From positions 1 to 37,681 of the forward strand of contig NW_025955336.1 of assembly GCF_022376445.1 (NCBI RefSeq): DNA of 37,681 nucleotides. The letters run 5' to 3'. Source of the DNA: Fomitopsis serialis (Eukaryota; Basidiomycota; Agaricomycetes; Polyporales; Fomitopsidaceae). Shown here one piece after another: positions 1-12,380 of this stretch; position 1 is the first letter of the stretch; each line of letters begins with the position of its first letter. Made by a program: the position numbers and the translations under genes. The notes below the pieces were generated by a model. That model was not told the DNA's origin. It did no database searches and was given only the letters and a program-made list of their open reading frames with translations.

Positions 1-141
1 CACTGTGTCCGGGGAGCAATCTGAGTGACGAGGGTTATACAGAAGCAGTGCCGACTTGGGTTTGTGCCAAACCCAAAGGACATTCTCCACGATATCACCT
101 CATCACCAAATGATTCTGGATCTGAAGGAAGCAACGTTAGC

Positions 142-2895
142 ATGGCCATACCACCCGCAAACAGGACAGGACGCCCACATAAACCGCTCCTTGACCGACT
201 CACACGCACGCTGAGTCCGTCCGCTGATCGCAAGAAGCGCTACGGCTGTATTGGCCGTGGCTGCGAACGAAAATGGTCAGGCCGTACAAGTGGTCGGGTC
301 CTTGCACATGCGAGCCGCTGTCTCCTACTGTCATCGGAGCTACGATCTGAGGCGTCAAGAGCAAGTAGCCAAAATGCCCCGAGTGCAAAGCTGGATCGTC
401 TGGTGGCCGAATTGGGTCAGAACGGCGCCGAGGTAGCGGGTGGCACCACTCACCTACCAGCCTTGAGTCAATCCATGGCCTTCGCAGCCATACAGGCACC
501 CTCCCAATCCGTAACCACCGTCAGCGTGCCCCCGGGGGCTCGCACCAAGTCTGGTCAGACAACCCTTGATGTCTTGGCTGGGAAGTCAGGACGTGCTTGG
601 CTGAAGGCTCAGCTTGACCCTGTGATCCTGAAATTCATATGCTGCAATGGAATCCCTCCATCAGTGGTTGATTCCGAGACGTGGAAACACGTCTGGGACA
701 TAGGGAACACAAAATATGTACCTGTTTCACGTAGCACGCTCGAGGAGACCCAGATCCCACAGGAGGCAGAACATGTGCGGCACCTATAGTTCAAATATCT
801 CCGCACTCAGACCAACCTCACTGTGACGTACGATGGCGGGGCAAACAAACACCATCAATCCTTCTATATGGTACACGTCACCACGCCTGCGCCCAATCAG
901 CGGGCGTTTCTTGTGGACACTATTGCAGGCAGCCGGGTACGGCATACAGCTGACTGGTTAGCACAGAGCATTCTCAAGGTACAATCACTGATTACACGTA
1001 CCATTTGTTGCTCACGAGTCCGCTTTACAGCAAGTCATTGACGTGATTGGTCGAGGACGCTTCAGCGCTGCGTCGTCTGACAGCACTGGGAATACCAAAG
1101 CATGCTGGTGCTATCTGTGCGCGACGATTCCGACAATGGTGAACTTACCAGACCCAGTGCATCATACGAACCTCCCAATCAAGAATATCTGCAAGTTGCT
1201 GTTTTTCAAAGACGTCATTGCAACCATACGACGCACCTTACAGTTCTTCTCGAAGTCAGACCAATCTGCTGAAGAGTTGGCTGTCATCCGTGAACGTCTC
1301 ACGATACCCCGCGGGCTTGAGAAGATCGGGAAGACACACTTTGCAATGATAATCCGAGCCTCTGTGGCAATGCGGCGGTGCCTTCCTGCACTTCGTGAGG
1401 GCTGTTCGAGTGGTAAAATTACTGTGGAGGTACGTACTGATGGTTGTTTCGGTTCCAATCGAGCTTTCTGTCACTAACTAACAACTCGGTCAGGAAATGC
1501 ACGAATGCTTTGTGCGCGACTCACCATCAACATTAGCGTTCGAAACCCAGCTCAATCAACTATTGAGCGTGGGTCTGCCTTATGCAAAGACGATCGTCTG
1601 CCTCGAGTCAACCCAGATGACCATTGCTGATGTTTTCATCTACTGGTGTGGAATCGCAGTGTCATCAAAACAAGTGCTTGCACAGAGAGCCTCGGGTATC
1701 CCAGATATTGTGAAGGGAGAGCTCCGTGCAATCCTCAATACGCGCTGGGTGGAAATGTTTGAGGATGGACCTACCAACGCACATCTGTCTGCAGTATATC
1801 TCAATCTGAGTGAGTGGCGCCACACTGATTAACTGTGTGCTGAGAAATTAAATTTACATTGGCAGCTTACCTCAATTCCGACCTATTCAAGCGTACCGAA
1901 GCCGGATCATCATCGTCGAAGAGCAGTTCCTCGAAGCAGGCACCTCGGATCATGCACCGGGACATCTTCAAGCGCATGGGTCACTACTTGATGGCCCTCC
2001 TTCAAGCCGAGGTGGAACATGGCGAAAATCCGGTTCTACATGTACCTAAGAAACAGCGCAAGCGACTCCAGAAACGATTCAAGAGCCAATTCTCAGCATA
2101 CGCACAGAATGGGGCACCATTTAGCATTGTTCCATGCGAGGAAGGCCAAACCACCTTGGAGTGGTGGACCATTTTGCAACGCACGCCTCAGGCTGACATT
2201 CTTGCGGTTTGTCGGGCCGTTCATTTGTAGCTCAACTGTGCTGATGCTGCCCATTGTTACAGATTCTCGCCATCAAATTATACTCCATCATGCCCAACTC
2301 AATGCCAGATGAACATACTGCATCGCTCTTCACGCGGCTCAATAGTCCTGTACGAAACCGGATGAGCCTGCAAGCTATGGTGTCACAGTCACAAATCCAG
2401 CAATACTATCATGTAACAAAGGTGGCGTACCTCATCTTCCGTGTTACGCCCTACTCATTCTATCGCCTCCAGCCACGCGCGAAAGTATCAACGATCTCAG
2501 CCAAGAAGTTTTACGAGCTGGACAGCACTTTGCGTGATGATATGTCGCTTCGCCAAGGCGAGAAGCGATCCGCGTCGCAAGCAAGGGTTCCAGCGATTGA
2601 ACCGGATGACGAAGACGAGGACATTGATGACCCAGATGGCCAGTCGGTGTGGCTTGATGAGGATGTCAATCATTGCGGCACCACCGATATTTTCGCAGTC
2701 GAGGCGTACATTAACCTCGAGTCTTCGATCCTGCGCGACTTGCTCTCTAGCGATGGGCCTGACCAGTCAGATGTACAGCACAGACAGACAGACGGGGACA
2801 AGGCTGAGAAAGCGACAGGGAGTGAGTCGGGGGATGACCGTGCTGGCTCAGATGAAGGCAGCGAGGTTGAATGGGAGTTTGATAGTGATGTGTAG
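142..2895 (+). pseudogene. hAT-superfamily transposase, five exons, one in-frame stop
   Basis: A hAT transposase cuts and pastes its element through an RNase H-like core. Reading from ATG 142, I see a BED-like Cys/His segment (CIGRGC, then HASRC), a DUF659-like stretch (TYDGGANKHHQSFY), the core segment SSDSTGNTK, and a C-terminal dimerisation region (NSMPDEHTASLFTRLNSPVRN). Four introns join the frames cleanly: 979-1030, 1430-1493 (CTAAC branch site), 1810-1865 and 2207-2262. An acidic tail ends at TAG 2893-2895. The only break is TAG at 787-789, inside otherwise continuous coding sequence just before the DUF659-like part; CAG to TAG would explain it. The frame is open upstream of 142 but has no ATG there, so an earlier exon outside the window is possible. 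Family assignment is firm; activity is unlikely unless the stop is skipped. I did not find its terminal inverted repeats. Confidence 0.87.
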
Positions 2896-4793
2896 GCTTC
2901 TATCGCAATCAATCGATGCATAGCATTGGTTCTTTAACCTCTTCCCATATAGAAGCAGCCGGCGACACACTCACAGCGGCCCCTGCGTAGTGCATCCCTA
3001 GATCACGTGATACGTGTTACTTACGGTAAGAAACATATGTAGAAAACTTACACCCTAGGGTAGTTACTTACCTACTGGTAAGATACCCTCTCCGAGTTTC
3101 TTACGCTACCTTATTTCGCTGCAACTGCTGCGACCCCACGTCATTGGTCATGTGACTTCGAAAAAGCAGTCAAAAATGCGCACAATATTCATTCTGAGGA
3201 CAAAACCTACTGATTTGGGCCCAAGAAAATCGCATAAATCCCCAATAAATTGGAGGACCTCTCTGTAGCTATCTTGAAGTACTTTGAGATTGCATGATAC
3301 CAATATGTCTACAATCACAAGTGCCACAAGGATGCCAATCAGCTTTCATGACACAATAGTAACAGTACCACATTGGGTGTTACCTGTGGCCACTCTATGA
3401 TATCTTGGAGACAATGCTCAAGATGAGAGCACAATGTTTAATGTTTGAGGATTCAGACAGTATGACATTGAGGTATCCAGTACATATGTAGCCTGACAAG
3501 TGAGAGTATGCACATCTAACAATATTACTAGACACAGCCATGTGTGTGCTCCCAATATGTCTGATATACTCACCATCACACCAGAGTGGGTCTACTATTT
3601 TCCCCAGCAATTGCATTACATAGCACCCTGTGCCAATGAGTGTAGGAATGCATACTGTGCTGATTGTCATTGATACAGACAGAGAGCACAGTTGAGAAGT
3701 TTTCAAATGCCTACAACTATGGAAAGATGCAAAATGGGTCACATAAAGCACTGAGATCCATGAGAAGGAGCATCAGCAACTCTTAATGCCTCACAATAGC
3801 ATTTCAAGAACAGGACACAGTACACATATAATGCATGTATGCTGCCTAGGCCCATAAAGCATTGCCCAGTGTGAGATTGCCAATTGGGAGGGCACCTGCC
3901 ATATGAAGTAGTAATCATGATTGTGTGATAGCTTCTTCACAGACCTCCTCATAATTTCCATAGCCTTCATATGGAACAAAGCATGAACATGTGCAGGATA
4001 TTCATTTTGAGGCCACTTAACCTCCTTGTGTAGGCTCAGAAAGAAATCCCAAACTCCAGAAAATCAATGAAGTAATGAATGACATATGTGGTCATTTTGC
4101 TCACCCAAAGCTCTGGACTACAGCTGATCCATCTGAAGGAGTGAAAGACTTATGCAGACTGCCTGCTATTGTGCAAGAAAAAAACAGTGATGTTGATGAT
4201 ATAATTCTTATTTACAGGTTCTTGCTCTCCATTGAATATTTGTAACAATGTCTGGGTCAGATTGTTGCTAGTAACTTGTTACATATGTCTGTAGTGACAG
4301 AGACGTGCTATGGAATGGTGTTGGGACAAGTGATGAGGAGGAATACAGATGAGAATTCCAGTATACTGTATCTTGACCATGTGACTGACTGTTTTTCCAC
4401 AGCATGAGCTAAAATTCAGGAACAAGGATCATGAATGTACCAAACTTAACCTGAACAGACTTTGACATTGGGAAGGTCTAGGCCAGTATAGTGTGTTTGA
4501 GACAGTACATTATATCGACATGGTATAACAGGACAGCTTAGCTACAGTTAGGCAAGAGCAACTGTGCAACTGCACATATCATTGGGTAATGGCTGTATAG
4601 CAATATTGGCATAGCTACCTGGAATCAATACTTTTTTTTTGGAAAGGTTATGGATTGTCTAGGACACTTAGGACTCAGGATTTGTGTTACCACATTAAGG
4701 ATGATGAGCTGAGCCATATGAATGTAAACATCTCTGTTACTACTATGATACTCCCTGATGAATAAAATTTGGCTGGTGCAAGGTTAGTATTAT
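2896..4793. other. Non-coding spacer, almost CpG-free from 3233
   Basis: I find no convincing gene here. About 3022-3110 holds inverted GGTAAGAAAC / GTTTCTTAC words that could be the sub-terminal part of the preceding hAT element. From 3233 to 4798 I count two CG dinucleotides (4304 and 4516), while TG and CA are common. That is the pattern of old methylated repeat DNA. A short minus-strand ORF at 3791-3979 matches nothing I recognise. Confidence 0.7.
4789..4793. repeat. Left target-site duplication ATTAT
   Basis: The five bases before the solo LTR are ATTAT, identical to the five bases after it. Confidence 0.9.
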
Positions 4794-5394
4794 TGTCACG
4801 TTCCGTGCCACCAAGACCACCTCCAAACTCCAGTTCCGTTTTCTCCGTCTCCGTTTCTCCAAACTCCGGGCTTATTGTATTCGCTTAGTCTATGTTCTCC
4901 CACATTACAATTAGTGTACCGCATGGTCTCTATCTTGCACGGACAATTAGCTTATTGTATTCACTCCGGTTACTAACATCTCCGGTCTTCCGTTATTGTT
5001 CTCCGTATCCCTTCCTCCGTCTTATTGTCTTCCGTTCACAATTAGACTCGCTGTATATAAAGATCAAACTGTAGCACTGCTGTACTTCAGTTCGAATATC
5101 TCGTTTAACCAATCCGAATTCCTTCCCTCCGAACTCCTGTCTGAACTCCGGACTTCCGTCCGACCTCTGTCTAGCTTCTCTCTTCTCTCTCTCGCTGTCG
5201 TCTTCTCCTCCTCCTTCCTCTGACTCTATCTCCGGACTCCGTCATACCTCCGTCCAAGTCCAAATAGAGGACCTCGTCGAGTTCTCCCAAGGGCGTAGTT
5301 AATAGCTTCGCCAAGTCCTCATTCCACTGCGCTCCGAAACTCCGGACTTCGTAACTCCAACCTCGGACTTCGTCTCGAGCGCACGATCGTAACA
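4794..5394 (+). mobile_element. Solo LTR (601 bp) of a Ty3/gypsy-like element
   Basis: The segment begins TGTCACGTTCC and ends GATCGTAACA, so it has TG...CA ends, and it is flanked by identical ATTAT duplications. No internal retroelement sequence is attached on either side, so it is a solo LTR left by LTR-LTR recombination. Its first 227 bp align without gaps to the truncated LTR at 16753-16979, which sits beside a chromodomain Ty3/gypsy pol. That match sets family and orientation. It is pyrimidine-rich and carries a TATA box. Short ORFs inside it are not genes. Confidence 0.93.
5054..5060 (+). promoter_or_regulatory. TATA box of the solo LTR
   Basis: TATATAA followed by AG lies about 260 bp into the LTR, a normal place for a U3 promoter. 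A solo LTR could still drive transcription rightwards; whether it does cannot be seen. Confidence 0.55.
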
Positions 5395-5399
5395 ATTAT
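5395..5399. repeat. Right target-site duplication ATTAT
   Basis: Identical to the ATTAT immediately left of the LTR, so the insertion boundary is exact. Confidence 0.9.
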
Positions 5400-6167
5400 T
5401 GTTAAAGCTTGACAACTGCTTGGTCTAGTCAAGCACAGAAGTTAGTCTCACAGACTAGTATGTATTGATACATAATACATATACATTGATAAATGAGATT
5501 GAAGTGATAATTTGATGAACCAGAAAACACAAGACACAGACAACACAACTGGGATCGTATTGCCATACATGGCCCACTCCCCAGCAAGTGGTCAGTACTC
5601 TCAATGATACCTGTTCTGGGCACTCCCATCCATACAAGGAGCATCCCATGGAGGAGTAATATTTTGGCATTTTATCGCATTTAATGGGTCCCTAGTAAGA
5701 GCTCAGTTAGTGTGGCTTGAAGCCATCACAAAACTCGGCATGAAGAGCTGGGATTGAAAGATGACTTGAAAATGAAATCTTTGTCAGCATTCCAGCCAAT
5801 GGGAGTGCTCCAAAACCCCTTTGGACTGACTGGAGTCGTTGAGAGGCTGGAATTCCAGCCTGTCGGCGACTCTGCTTGGTGTACTAGTAGTGAGTGGAAG
5901 TCGGTAACTGTGATGACACAGACTGATGTTTGTTACAACAAGGGTATGATCACTAATGAAGGATAGTAAGTAAAGTACTGGATAATGTCCCATCCACGAG
6001 ATAATCAGTGCACGAAGTACGGAGGATGGTGTTGATTAGGGGAAGGGAAAGTAATACTAGTAAGTATGTGCACTGTCCAAGGGCTAGTCGGACACGTTCA
6101 TCAGCAAAGAGTGTACATAATTCAGCGAGAGAGGGGCCTACCAAGAACCCAATCAGGGTCAATTCAT
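5400..6167. other. Non-coding gap
   Basis: About 770 bp between the solo LTR and the 3' end of the DUF6532-like gene. Short ORFs on both strands have no recognisable content and I see no repeat structure. It may include the 3' UTR of the minus-strand gene. Confidence 0.5.
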
Positions 6168-7463
6168 TCACCATTGACACCATCGTTGACGACAGCAGAC
6201 ACCAACAACACCTGCTGGAGGCATGAAGGACTGATCAATGTCTTCTGCAGACTGCTCCCAAATGGAACCTGCAGCACAAATATGAGGAGATGCGCACAAG
6301 AACGAGAATGTATCATGAAAATATTACCTAGCTTCTGCATAAAGCTGCTTGCGGAGCTTAAGCAGCAAGAGGTGCGCATCATCGCACAGCTCATCGAAAG
6401 CATGAAGATTCTTCCAGTGGGTCCGGTAAGTGCACTGCCTTGTAGTCGTTCTCGGTGAAGTTTACTGGGGTCTGCTTCCCAGTTCCCCACTTGTCAATGC
6501 AGCAATGAACCTAGTAGACAATTCAATATGTCATCGTCGCACAGAAAGCGGACACATACCGCCATAAGAATGAGTGCAATTGTCGGAAGAGAAATCACTG
6601 GCTCGAAGTATTGCTCAAAGACGACACCTTCATCAGCCCTATTCGCGAACCATGTTGCATTGATAGCCTTCTGTATGATCGGATGGCGGTATATGCCCTT
6701 GCGCTCTGTGTATGTACCTTCGGGCTGGTTAAGGGCTGGATCCTGTAGAATGAGCTCAAATTCATGAATAGATAGCTCATATGGGTCAGTGAGGTGAACA
6801 GTAACTTCTGCACCTTGTATGCAAAAGCTGACTCATGTGTCAGTGCACTTGCTTTCTCTCGATTCTTGCGCATATCTCTCTTTGCAGAGCCATCACCGAA
6901 GCCGTAAAGACACTTGACAAGTGGCTTCACCTTGTTCTTGAGCTCGCCACGGAGCTGTGCTCCGCGCGCAGTGATCTCGAGTATGATCATCAGTGATATG
7001 ACAAGATCAATTGCACAACCGGCTTACAATCTTTATCATGGCCCGGTTCACTGCATATCTAATGTTGAGCTTCCTACAAGCTTTGCCCCAGCACTGCTGC
7101 GCCTACTTGTCTTGAACTGAGTTGGATGGGAAAGCATTGATGGTGGTGATCCTGCATCGGAACAATGAGTTAGCAACATCAAGGATGTCCTGTACATCCT
7201 CATTGTAGTCCTTAGCACGAGGTCCATGCCGGGAAGGCATGTGAATGGGTTTGGGGCAATCAACAACTAGTACCTGATTAGATCACAAAATTGGCAGTTA
7301 GTGCATCACAAAGACACAAAAACATGCATACACGTACTGTCATCTGTTGCATCTGAGTCATTCCCACCGCCTTCTTCAGCATCCGAACGTGAGGCGTCTC
7401 CAAGTCTCTGTGGTTCAGCATCTGGCGACTTGTCACAACTCGAGGATCTCTCTTGAGAATCAC
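6168..7463 (-). pseudogene. DUF6532-like protein, decayed copy
   Basis: DUF6532 is a fungal domain of unknown function, expanded in Agaricomycetes and often near repeats. On the minus strand I read, in order, RAKDYNEDVQDIL, AQQCWGKACRKLNIRY, RGELKNKVKPLV, GIYRHPIIQKAINATWF, VHCCIDKWGTGKQ and YRTHWKNLHAFDEL, which is the family order. Introns join these pieces: one just upstream of 6980, then 6743-6813, 6511-6559 and 6269-6327; TGA is at 6168-6170. Two lesions stand out. TAG at 7103-7105 sits where AQQCW follows QDK, so TGG to TAG is likely. A one-base shift near 6430 separates NDYKAV from YRTHW. The N-terminal exon, probably 7278-7463, is uncertain; an acidic repeat exon lies further upstream at 7483-7836. 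This is probably a pseudogene. Confidence 0.75.
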
Positions 7464-7536
7464 GCATGGCTTGTGGAGAAGATCACATCACTTCTTCATA
7501 TCCCTGATTTAGGTTCTCATCACTGTTGTTGCCGTT

Positions 7537-7632
7537 GTCTTCATAGTGCTCAACACCATCATCTTCATAGTTCTGACCACCATTGTCTTTGTAGTGCTGA
7601 CCACCATTGTCTTCGTAGTGCTGAACACCATC
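7537..7632. repeat. Four 24-bp tandem repeats, in-frame (8 residues)
   Basis: Four consecutive 24-base units start at 7537, 7561, 7585 and 7609, differing at a few positions. Read on the minus strand they encode an acidic octapeptide like NGGQHYKD or DGVEHYED. The unit is a multiple of three and the frame stays open from 7836 to 7483, so it may be a low-complexity N-terminal exon of the DUF6532-like gene. I could not connect the frames with certainty. Confidence 0.8.
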
Positions 7633-7849
7633 AAGTGCATCGGCATTGCTGCCTGTATCGACTGTGGACCTGCGTGAAGCGTGATCTTTGTCATCGCTTG
7701 AGTCGACAACACACCGTCCGGTGTTGCGAGGACGTGCTAAATACAGGGAGAACATGTCAGCATAAAACATATGACATACAAATGGTGCCGCGTGCACTGC
7801 TGAACTTACCACTTGATCGTGGTGTGCGTGAGACAATCTGGGAATGATG

Positions 7850-8805
7850 GTCCTGAGGCATCCGTGAACTAACCTGGGAACGATGGCTCTGTGGTGTGAT
7901 GGCCCGAGTGTTGTCTAGCATAGGAAGGAGTGTAGGATCTTTAGATAGAACATGAGTGGCCCGGACTTACCTAAGTTGTGTTCTGACCAAGGTGTGCTCC
8001 TCTGAGGTCTGGGAGTCACCAATCACGGCTCAGAACATCTTGGCGCAGCCTTCTGAGAAGGAGCCTGAGGAGGTTTGGAACACCAATAGGTCGTCTTCTG
8101 AGCTGTGGGTGGCGGAACCTTGCCTATGCGTACCGTGAGATTCTTGAAGGGCACTGACTTGGGCTTCGAGCTGATGAAAGTCTGCATAGTGAACTGCACC
8201 GCATGCAAAGGACAGTCAGAGTTGATCCAGGTATAAGAGAGAGAGAGCCTCGTACAGTTGGTGTCTCATCATCACGGGACACACACCCCCTCGCTTCTTC
8301 CTCAGCTTCGCTGCAGGTGTTCTGCTATCGGAGGCTCAACTGCAGCCCGCTTCTGTGCCTTGCCACTCTGTGTTGCTTCTTCGGCCTCATCTAATAAATG
8401 ATCAATATTGGCTCCAAGATAAAGAAAGTTTGCAGAGGGGTCCTGACGACATATCGAGCTGGCACTGTTTCTCAGATGGGCGACGGGCGCGCCTCTGCAG
8501 CTCGTCAGATGCAGTGTTCACCTCGTTCCTGGGGGACATTACAGCATGAATGAATGAGTGCGAGGATTTGAGAAAAAAGGGGATGTGACGGAGGAAGAGC
8601 ACTGTGTCGGTGTGCTGGCAGAGTGTGTGAGACTCGGAGTGGGAATGTGAGAAGCCACGCGACACTCACCTTGCTAGTCTGCTGACAAATGACTTGATTG
8701 TGATGGCCGACCGTTTGAATTGAGAGCTTCATTGCTACGCCTTGCCCGACCTTGTCATTTGCGAGCTTGCTACTTCGTGCCCAGGAACTCTGATACTACA
8801 CAGTT
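7850..8805. other. No assignable gene
   Basis: Between the acidic repeat exon and the Plavaka start I see short ORFs on both strands but no recognisable domain. Minus-strand exons of the DUF6532-like gene could extend here, since segments near 8340-8400 read as a charged peptide (DEAEEATQSGKAQKRA). I cannot build a model. The right part probably holds the Plavaka 5' flank. Confidence 0.4.
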
Positions 8806-10432
8806 ATGCCTCGCTGTGGTTATTGCGAACATCGTGTACCTACTACGAAAGGTGTCAGGGTACACATACAGAACTCACCACACTGTCGCCGTAAATGGGA
8901 GCACCAACTGGCATGGGTTGCCCAAGCCATTGCTTCAGGAAAAGCTCCCACTGCTCCTGCTGCTGTCATTGCTGCGTCTGCATCCGAGTCTGCCGAGGTG
9001 GTATTGGACCAAGAAGATATGGAGCATGAACAAGGACCTGTTGATGTGCACATGAGTGTTGACAAACCCTATGGATGGCACACAGTCGCCATATCGGACA
9101 CGGGTTGAGGACATACCAGAGGACGAAGAGGAGGCTTGATGATACATTGAGAAGTACCCAGGTGTCATCGCAACAATCATCAAATACGATGACACACTCT
9201 TCGAGGCATGGTGTCAAATGTGAACCAAGGCCAAAGCCAACGAATGGGCGCTGTTCAAAGACGAAGAAGAATGGGAACTGTTTTGGTGGTTGATCAAGCA
9301 TGTTGGTCAGAACAGGATTGACGAGTTCCTCAAGCTCTCAATTCAAGATTGTACATACCACAGCCCCGTATAACTCACATTTGCAAACATCAACTGATCT
9401 CCGAGTCTTGTAGATACAAAGAAACTGTGATCTATCAGCCAACTGGAAGTACAAATTCTTCCAGCAAATTGACGACTTACCTACAGGAGCTGCTTGGCAC
9501 TGCGAGGTAGTCAAAGTACGAGGTGATTGTATTGGCAAAGACGGAAGCTTTATGAAGGAAGAGCTGGAGCTTTGGAGGCGTGATCCTGTGGAGTGTGTCG
9601 AGGAGCTCATTGGAAACCACACATTCGACGGGAACATCGCCTACGCACCTGAGAGAGTCTATACCGAGGACACAGCCACCAGACATCGGTATGATGAGAT
9701 GTGGACAGCCGAATGGTGGTGGAAGACGCAGGTATGTCAGGACAATGACAGTAATTCCGTGCGAGAAGACGACTCACCATGGCCATGACATAGGGAAAGG
9801 TGCAGGCGCAACCATTGCACCCGTCATCCTCGTGAACGAAGCTTACGGACTTTGGTGGAGATAAGAAGGCATGGCCTGTCTACCTGTCCATTGGGAACAT
9901 CTCGAAATCAGTAAGGCGTCAGCCTTCACAGTGCGCGACACTCCTTCTTGGCTACATACCTGTCTCAAAGCTCGATTGCTTTGAGGACTCCACGTGCAGC
10001 CTTGCTGGGTATCGACTGTTTCATCATTGTATGTCAAACATCTTGGTGTCCCTTCGCAAGGCGGGTGTCGATGGGAAGAAAATGATGTGTGCTGACCGTG
10101 GTGTCCGAATGGTCCACCCGATTGTTGCGGTGTACATCGCTGATTATCCCAAACAGTGCCTTGTCTGCTGTTGTAAGGAGAACAGCTGTCCGCGCTGCAC
10201 CGTACCTCCTCCCTGACATGGCAAGCAGCTTTACAGTGAACCACGTGACGTCAATAAGACGAACGAAGCACTTCAAGATCACAAGAAGGGAAAAGACTCA
10301 CCACACTTCACTGCCAAGCAGCTGCGACCCATCTACGACCCCTTCTGGGCCGACCTCCCCCATTGCGACATCTTCGCATCAATTATGCCTGTCATTCTCC
10401 ATCAGCTCCACAAGGGAGTATTCAAGGACCAC

Positions 10433-10437
10433 TTACT
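10433..10437. repeat. Left target-site duplication TTACT
   Basis: TTACT directly before the solo LTR matches the five bases directly after it. Confidence 0.9.
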
Positions 10438-10936
10438 TGTTGAACTTCCGACTTTCCAGTGTTATCTTATCTTATCAGACGTACATATATGGACTTGTGT
10501 TCTGTGATGTAGTATTACATACATTCTTTTGATGGACTCTGTCTGGACTCATCTTGTGACTCGCTCCAGACCGATCTACACTGTTCCAGACTTATTCTGG
10601 ATCATTCCACTCCCTTCCGGCATGTTCCATGACCTTCCAGTACATTCCTTGATCACATGGACACTTATGCATATCCCTATCTCTGGAGTTAAGGCTTACT
10701 CATTTCCCTAAAACTCGGACTTAGTGATTACTGATCTGCTTACTGATATAGCATGTGATCAGTCCCAGACATGTATATATACTGGGGTGATTCCCCCCTA
10801 ATGGATAACGATCTCTCCTCTCTTCTGCCTGCCTAGCATCAGAGTCTTCCCTCTGGGATAGGTCTGTTCACTCCACTCTACTGTCCTTCACTTCCACTGG
10901 CCTAACAAGCCCTTCTAAACCTCTTTCACTTCAACA
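10438..10936. mobile_element. Solo LTR (499 bp) inside the Plavaka gene
   Basis: It begins TGTTGAACTTCC and ends CACTTCAACA, with TG...CA ends and short inverted termini (TGTTGAA / TTCAACA). TTACT flanks it on both sides. It interrupts the Plavaka ORF exactly after the codons for HLL, and the coding frame resumes right after the second TTACT. A TATATATA at 10774-10781 suggests plus-strand orientation. The sequence differs from the LTR at 4794, so it is another family, possibly Ty1/copia-like because of the TGTTGAA...CAACA ends; that is a guess. It must be younger than the Plavaka copy. Confidence 0.92.
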
Positions 10937-10941
10937 TTACT
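10937..10941. repeat. Right target-site duplication TTACT
   Basis: Identical to 10433-10437. Confidence 0.9.
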
Positions 10942-12380
10942 GTCGTGGTGTTCAACATGTTCAACAATTGTGGGCAAGGACGAGCTCGACCGTCGCTTCT
11001 GCGCGATGACAGATTTCCCAGGACTTCGACACTTCCGCAATGGCATTTCGCACATCTCACAATGGACCGGAAAGGAGCATAAGGAGATGCAGCGCATCTT
11101 CATAGGGCTCCTGGCCAGTGCTGTGTCTGCCGAGGTCCTCACTGTTGCGCGCGCACTCATAGACTTCATCTATTATGCGCAATTTCAGCCACACAATGAC
11201 AGATCGCTCGCTCACCTGCAGACGGCCCTCGACACCTTCCATCGCCACAAAGAAGCCTTCATCAAGTTGGGGATCTGAGAGCACTTCAATATCCCACTTG
11301 CTTCTCCATTACGTTGAGGTGATTTGGTCCCATGGCTCCTGCAACGGATACAACACCGAACTACCTGAGCACCTGCACATCGAACTTGCAAAGAACACTT
11401 ACCGTGCGAGCAGCCATCACGACTACACCAGATGGTCACCTGGCTTGCTCGCCAGGAGGCCGTTGACTTGCATACCGCATACATCGTGTGGTTCCATGTG
11501 CTGCCCGCTGAAGACACGGTCAATCAAACAGATGACACCTAGTCCAACACCAAGTCAGTGTCTGAAGACGAGCCAGAAGACAACGCCAACTCACCAATGC
11601 TCCTAGATGATGATGATCTGACCAAGGGTGCACACACGTACAAGGTTGCGATGCACAGCCCCCTTCCCAACCGGTCCCTGAACCACCTGCAACATGAGCA
11701 CAGAGCAAGCAAGTTCTTGCCTGCGCTGACAGATTTTGTTCGTTCTGAGCTGCCTCAGTGCCAGCTGGAGCCGAATCACATGGACCAGTACGATGTCTTC
11801 AAGGCGGTGTCAGTCAGCTATCCCGGTGATCCCCACAGTGACGTACCAGAGCATACAGACCGTATTCAAACAGTCGCGGCCAACCCAGGGAGAGGTCAGA
11901 AAGTGACCGACGCCGGCGCATTTCGACACCGCCTTCATTATCGACGCAGACATCCCAATTGATGGACCACGAGACCCACGGTCTGTCATTGGTGAGTATT
12001 GTTGCACATGGAGCAAAGGATAACTATTGATTCCGCAAGAACATGCCGGCACGAGAGTCGCGCGTGTCGACGTTATATTCAACCTTCCAAAGCAGTTCAG
12101 ATCACTGCCACACCCTCTTGCATACGTCGAGTGGTACACCCCACTACGGTGCAAGGATCTAGAGACCAATCTGTACTTGGTCTCTCGATCCACTTGCAAT
12201 GGCAAGCCTAATGCGAGTACCATCAGTCTCGACAAAATCCGCGGCGCCGCCCATTCGATTCCGAGATATGGTAGGAAGATTAGCAGAGAGCTCACCAAGG
12301 ATAATGCGCTCGACGTCGTGATGGAGTTCTGTGTGAACTCATACATCTCAGTTGATCTCAGGACGAACCAATCTAGCTAA

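Larger units (their letters stand above)
8806..12380 (+). pseudogene. Plavaka (CACTA-like) transposase, decayed and split by an LTR
   Basis: Plavaka elements are basidiomycete relatives of CACTA/EnSpm DNA transposons. ATG 8806 opens with a zinc-finger-like start (CGYCEH, then HIQNSPHC). Downstream come [139 protein letters not shown] and HPLAYVEWYTPLR, ending at TAA 12378-12380. An intron starts at 9729-9730 (GTATGTC). Lesions include a frameshift near 9105, adjacent TGA TGA codons near 9137 and another TGA near 9222 (CGA to TGA would explain them), a frame break near 9843, and the solo LTR at 10438-10936. Removing that LTR and one duplicated 5-mer restores a continuous frame across the site. 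Family assignment is firm; this copy cannot make the protein. Confidence 0.88.

Noticed and set aside
3791..3979. Minus-strand 62-codon ORF in the CpG-poor spacer
   Set aside because: No recognisable domain, and open frames are expected in CG-poor DNA of this length. It could be a transposon fossil but nothing supports that.
4892..5395. Short ORFs on both strands within the solo LTR
   Set aside because: They lie wholly in LTR sequence and overlap each other; LTRs are not coding.
10438..10960. Alternative reading of the Plavaka interruption as a long intron
   Set aside because: Other introns here are 40-75 nt, while this one has TG...CA ends, a TATA box and an exact TTACT duplication. A solo LTR explains it better.
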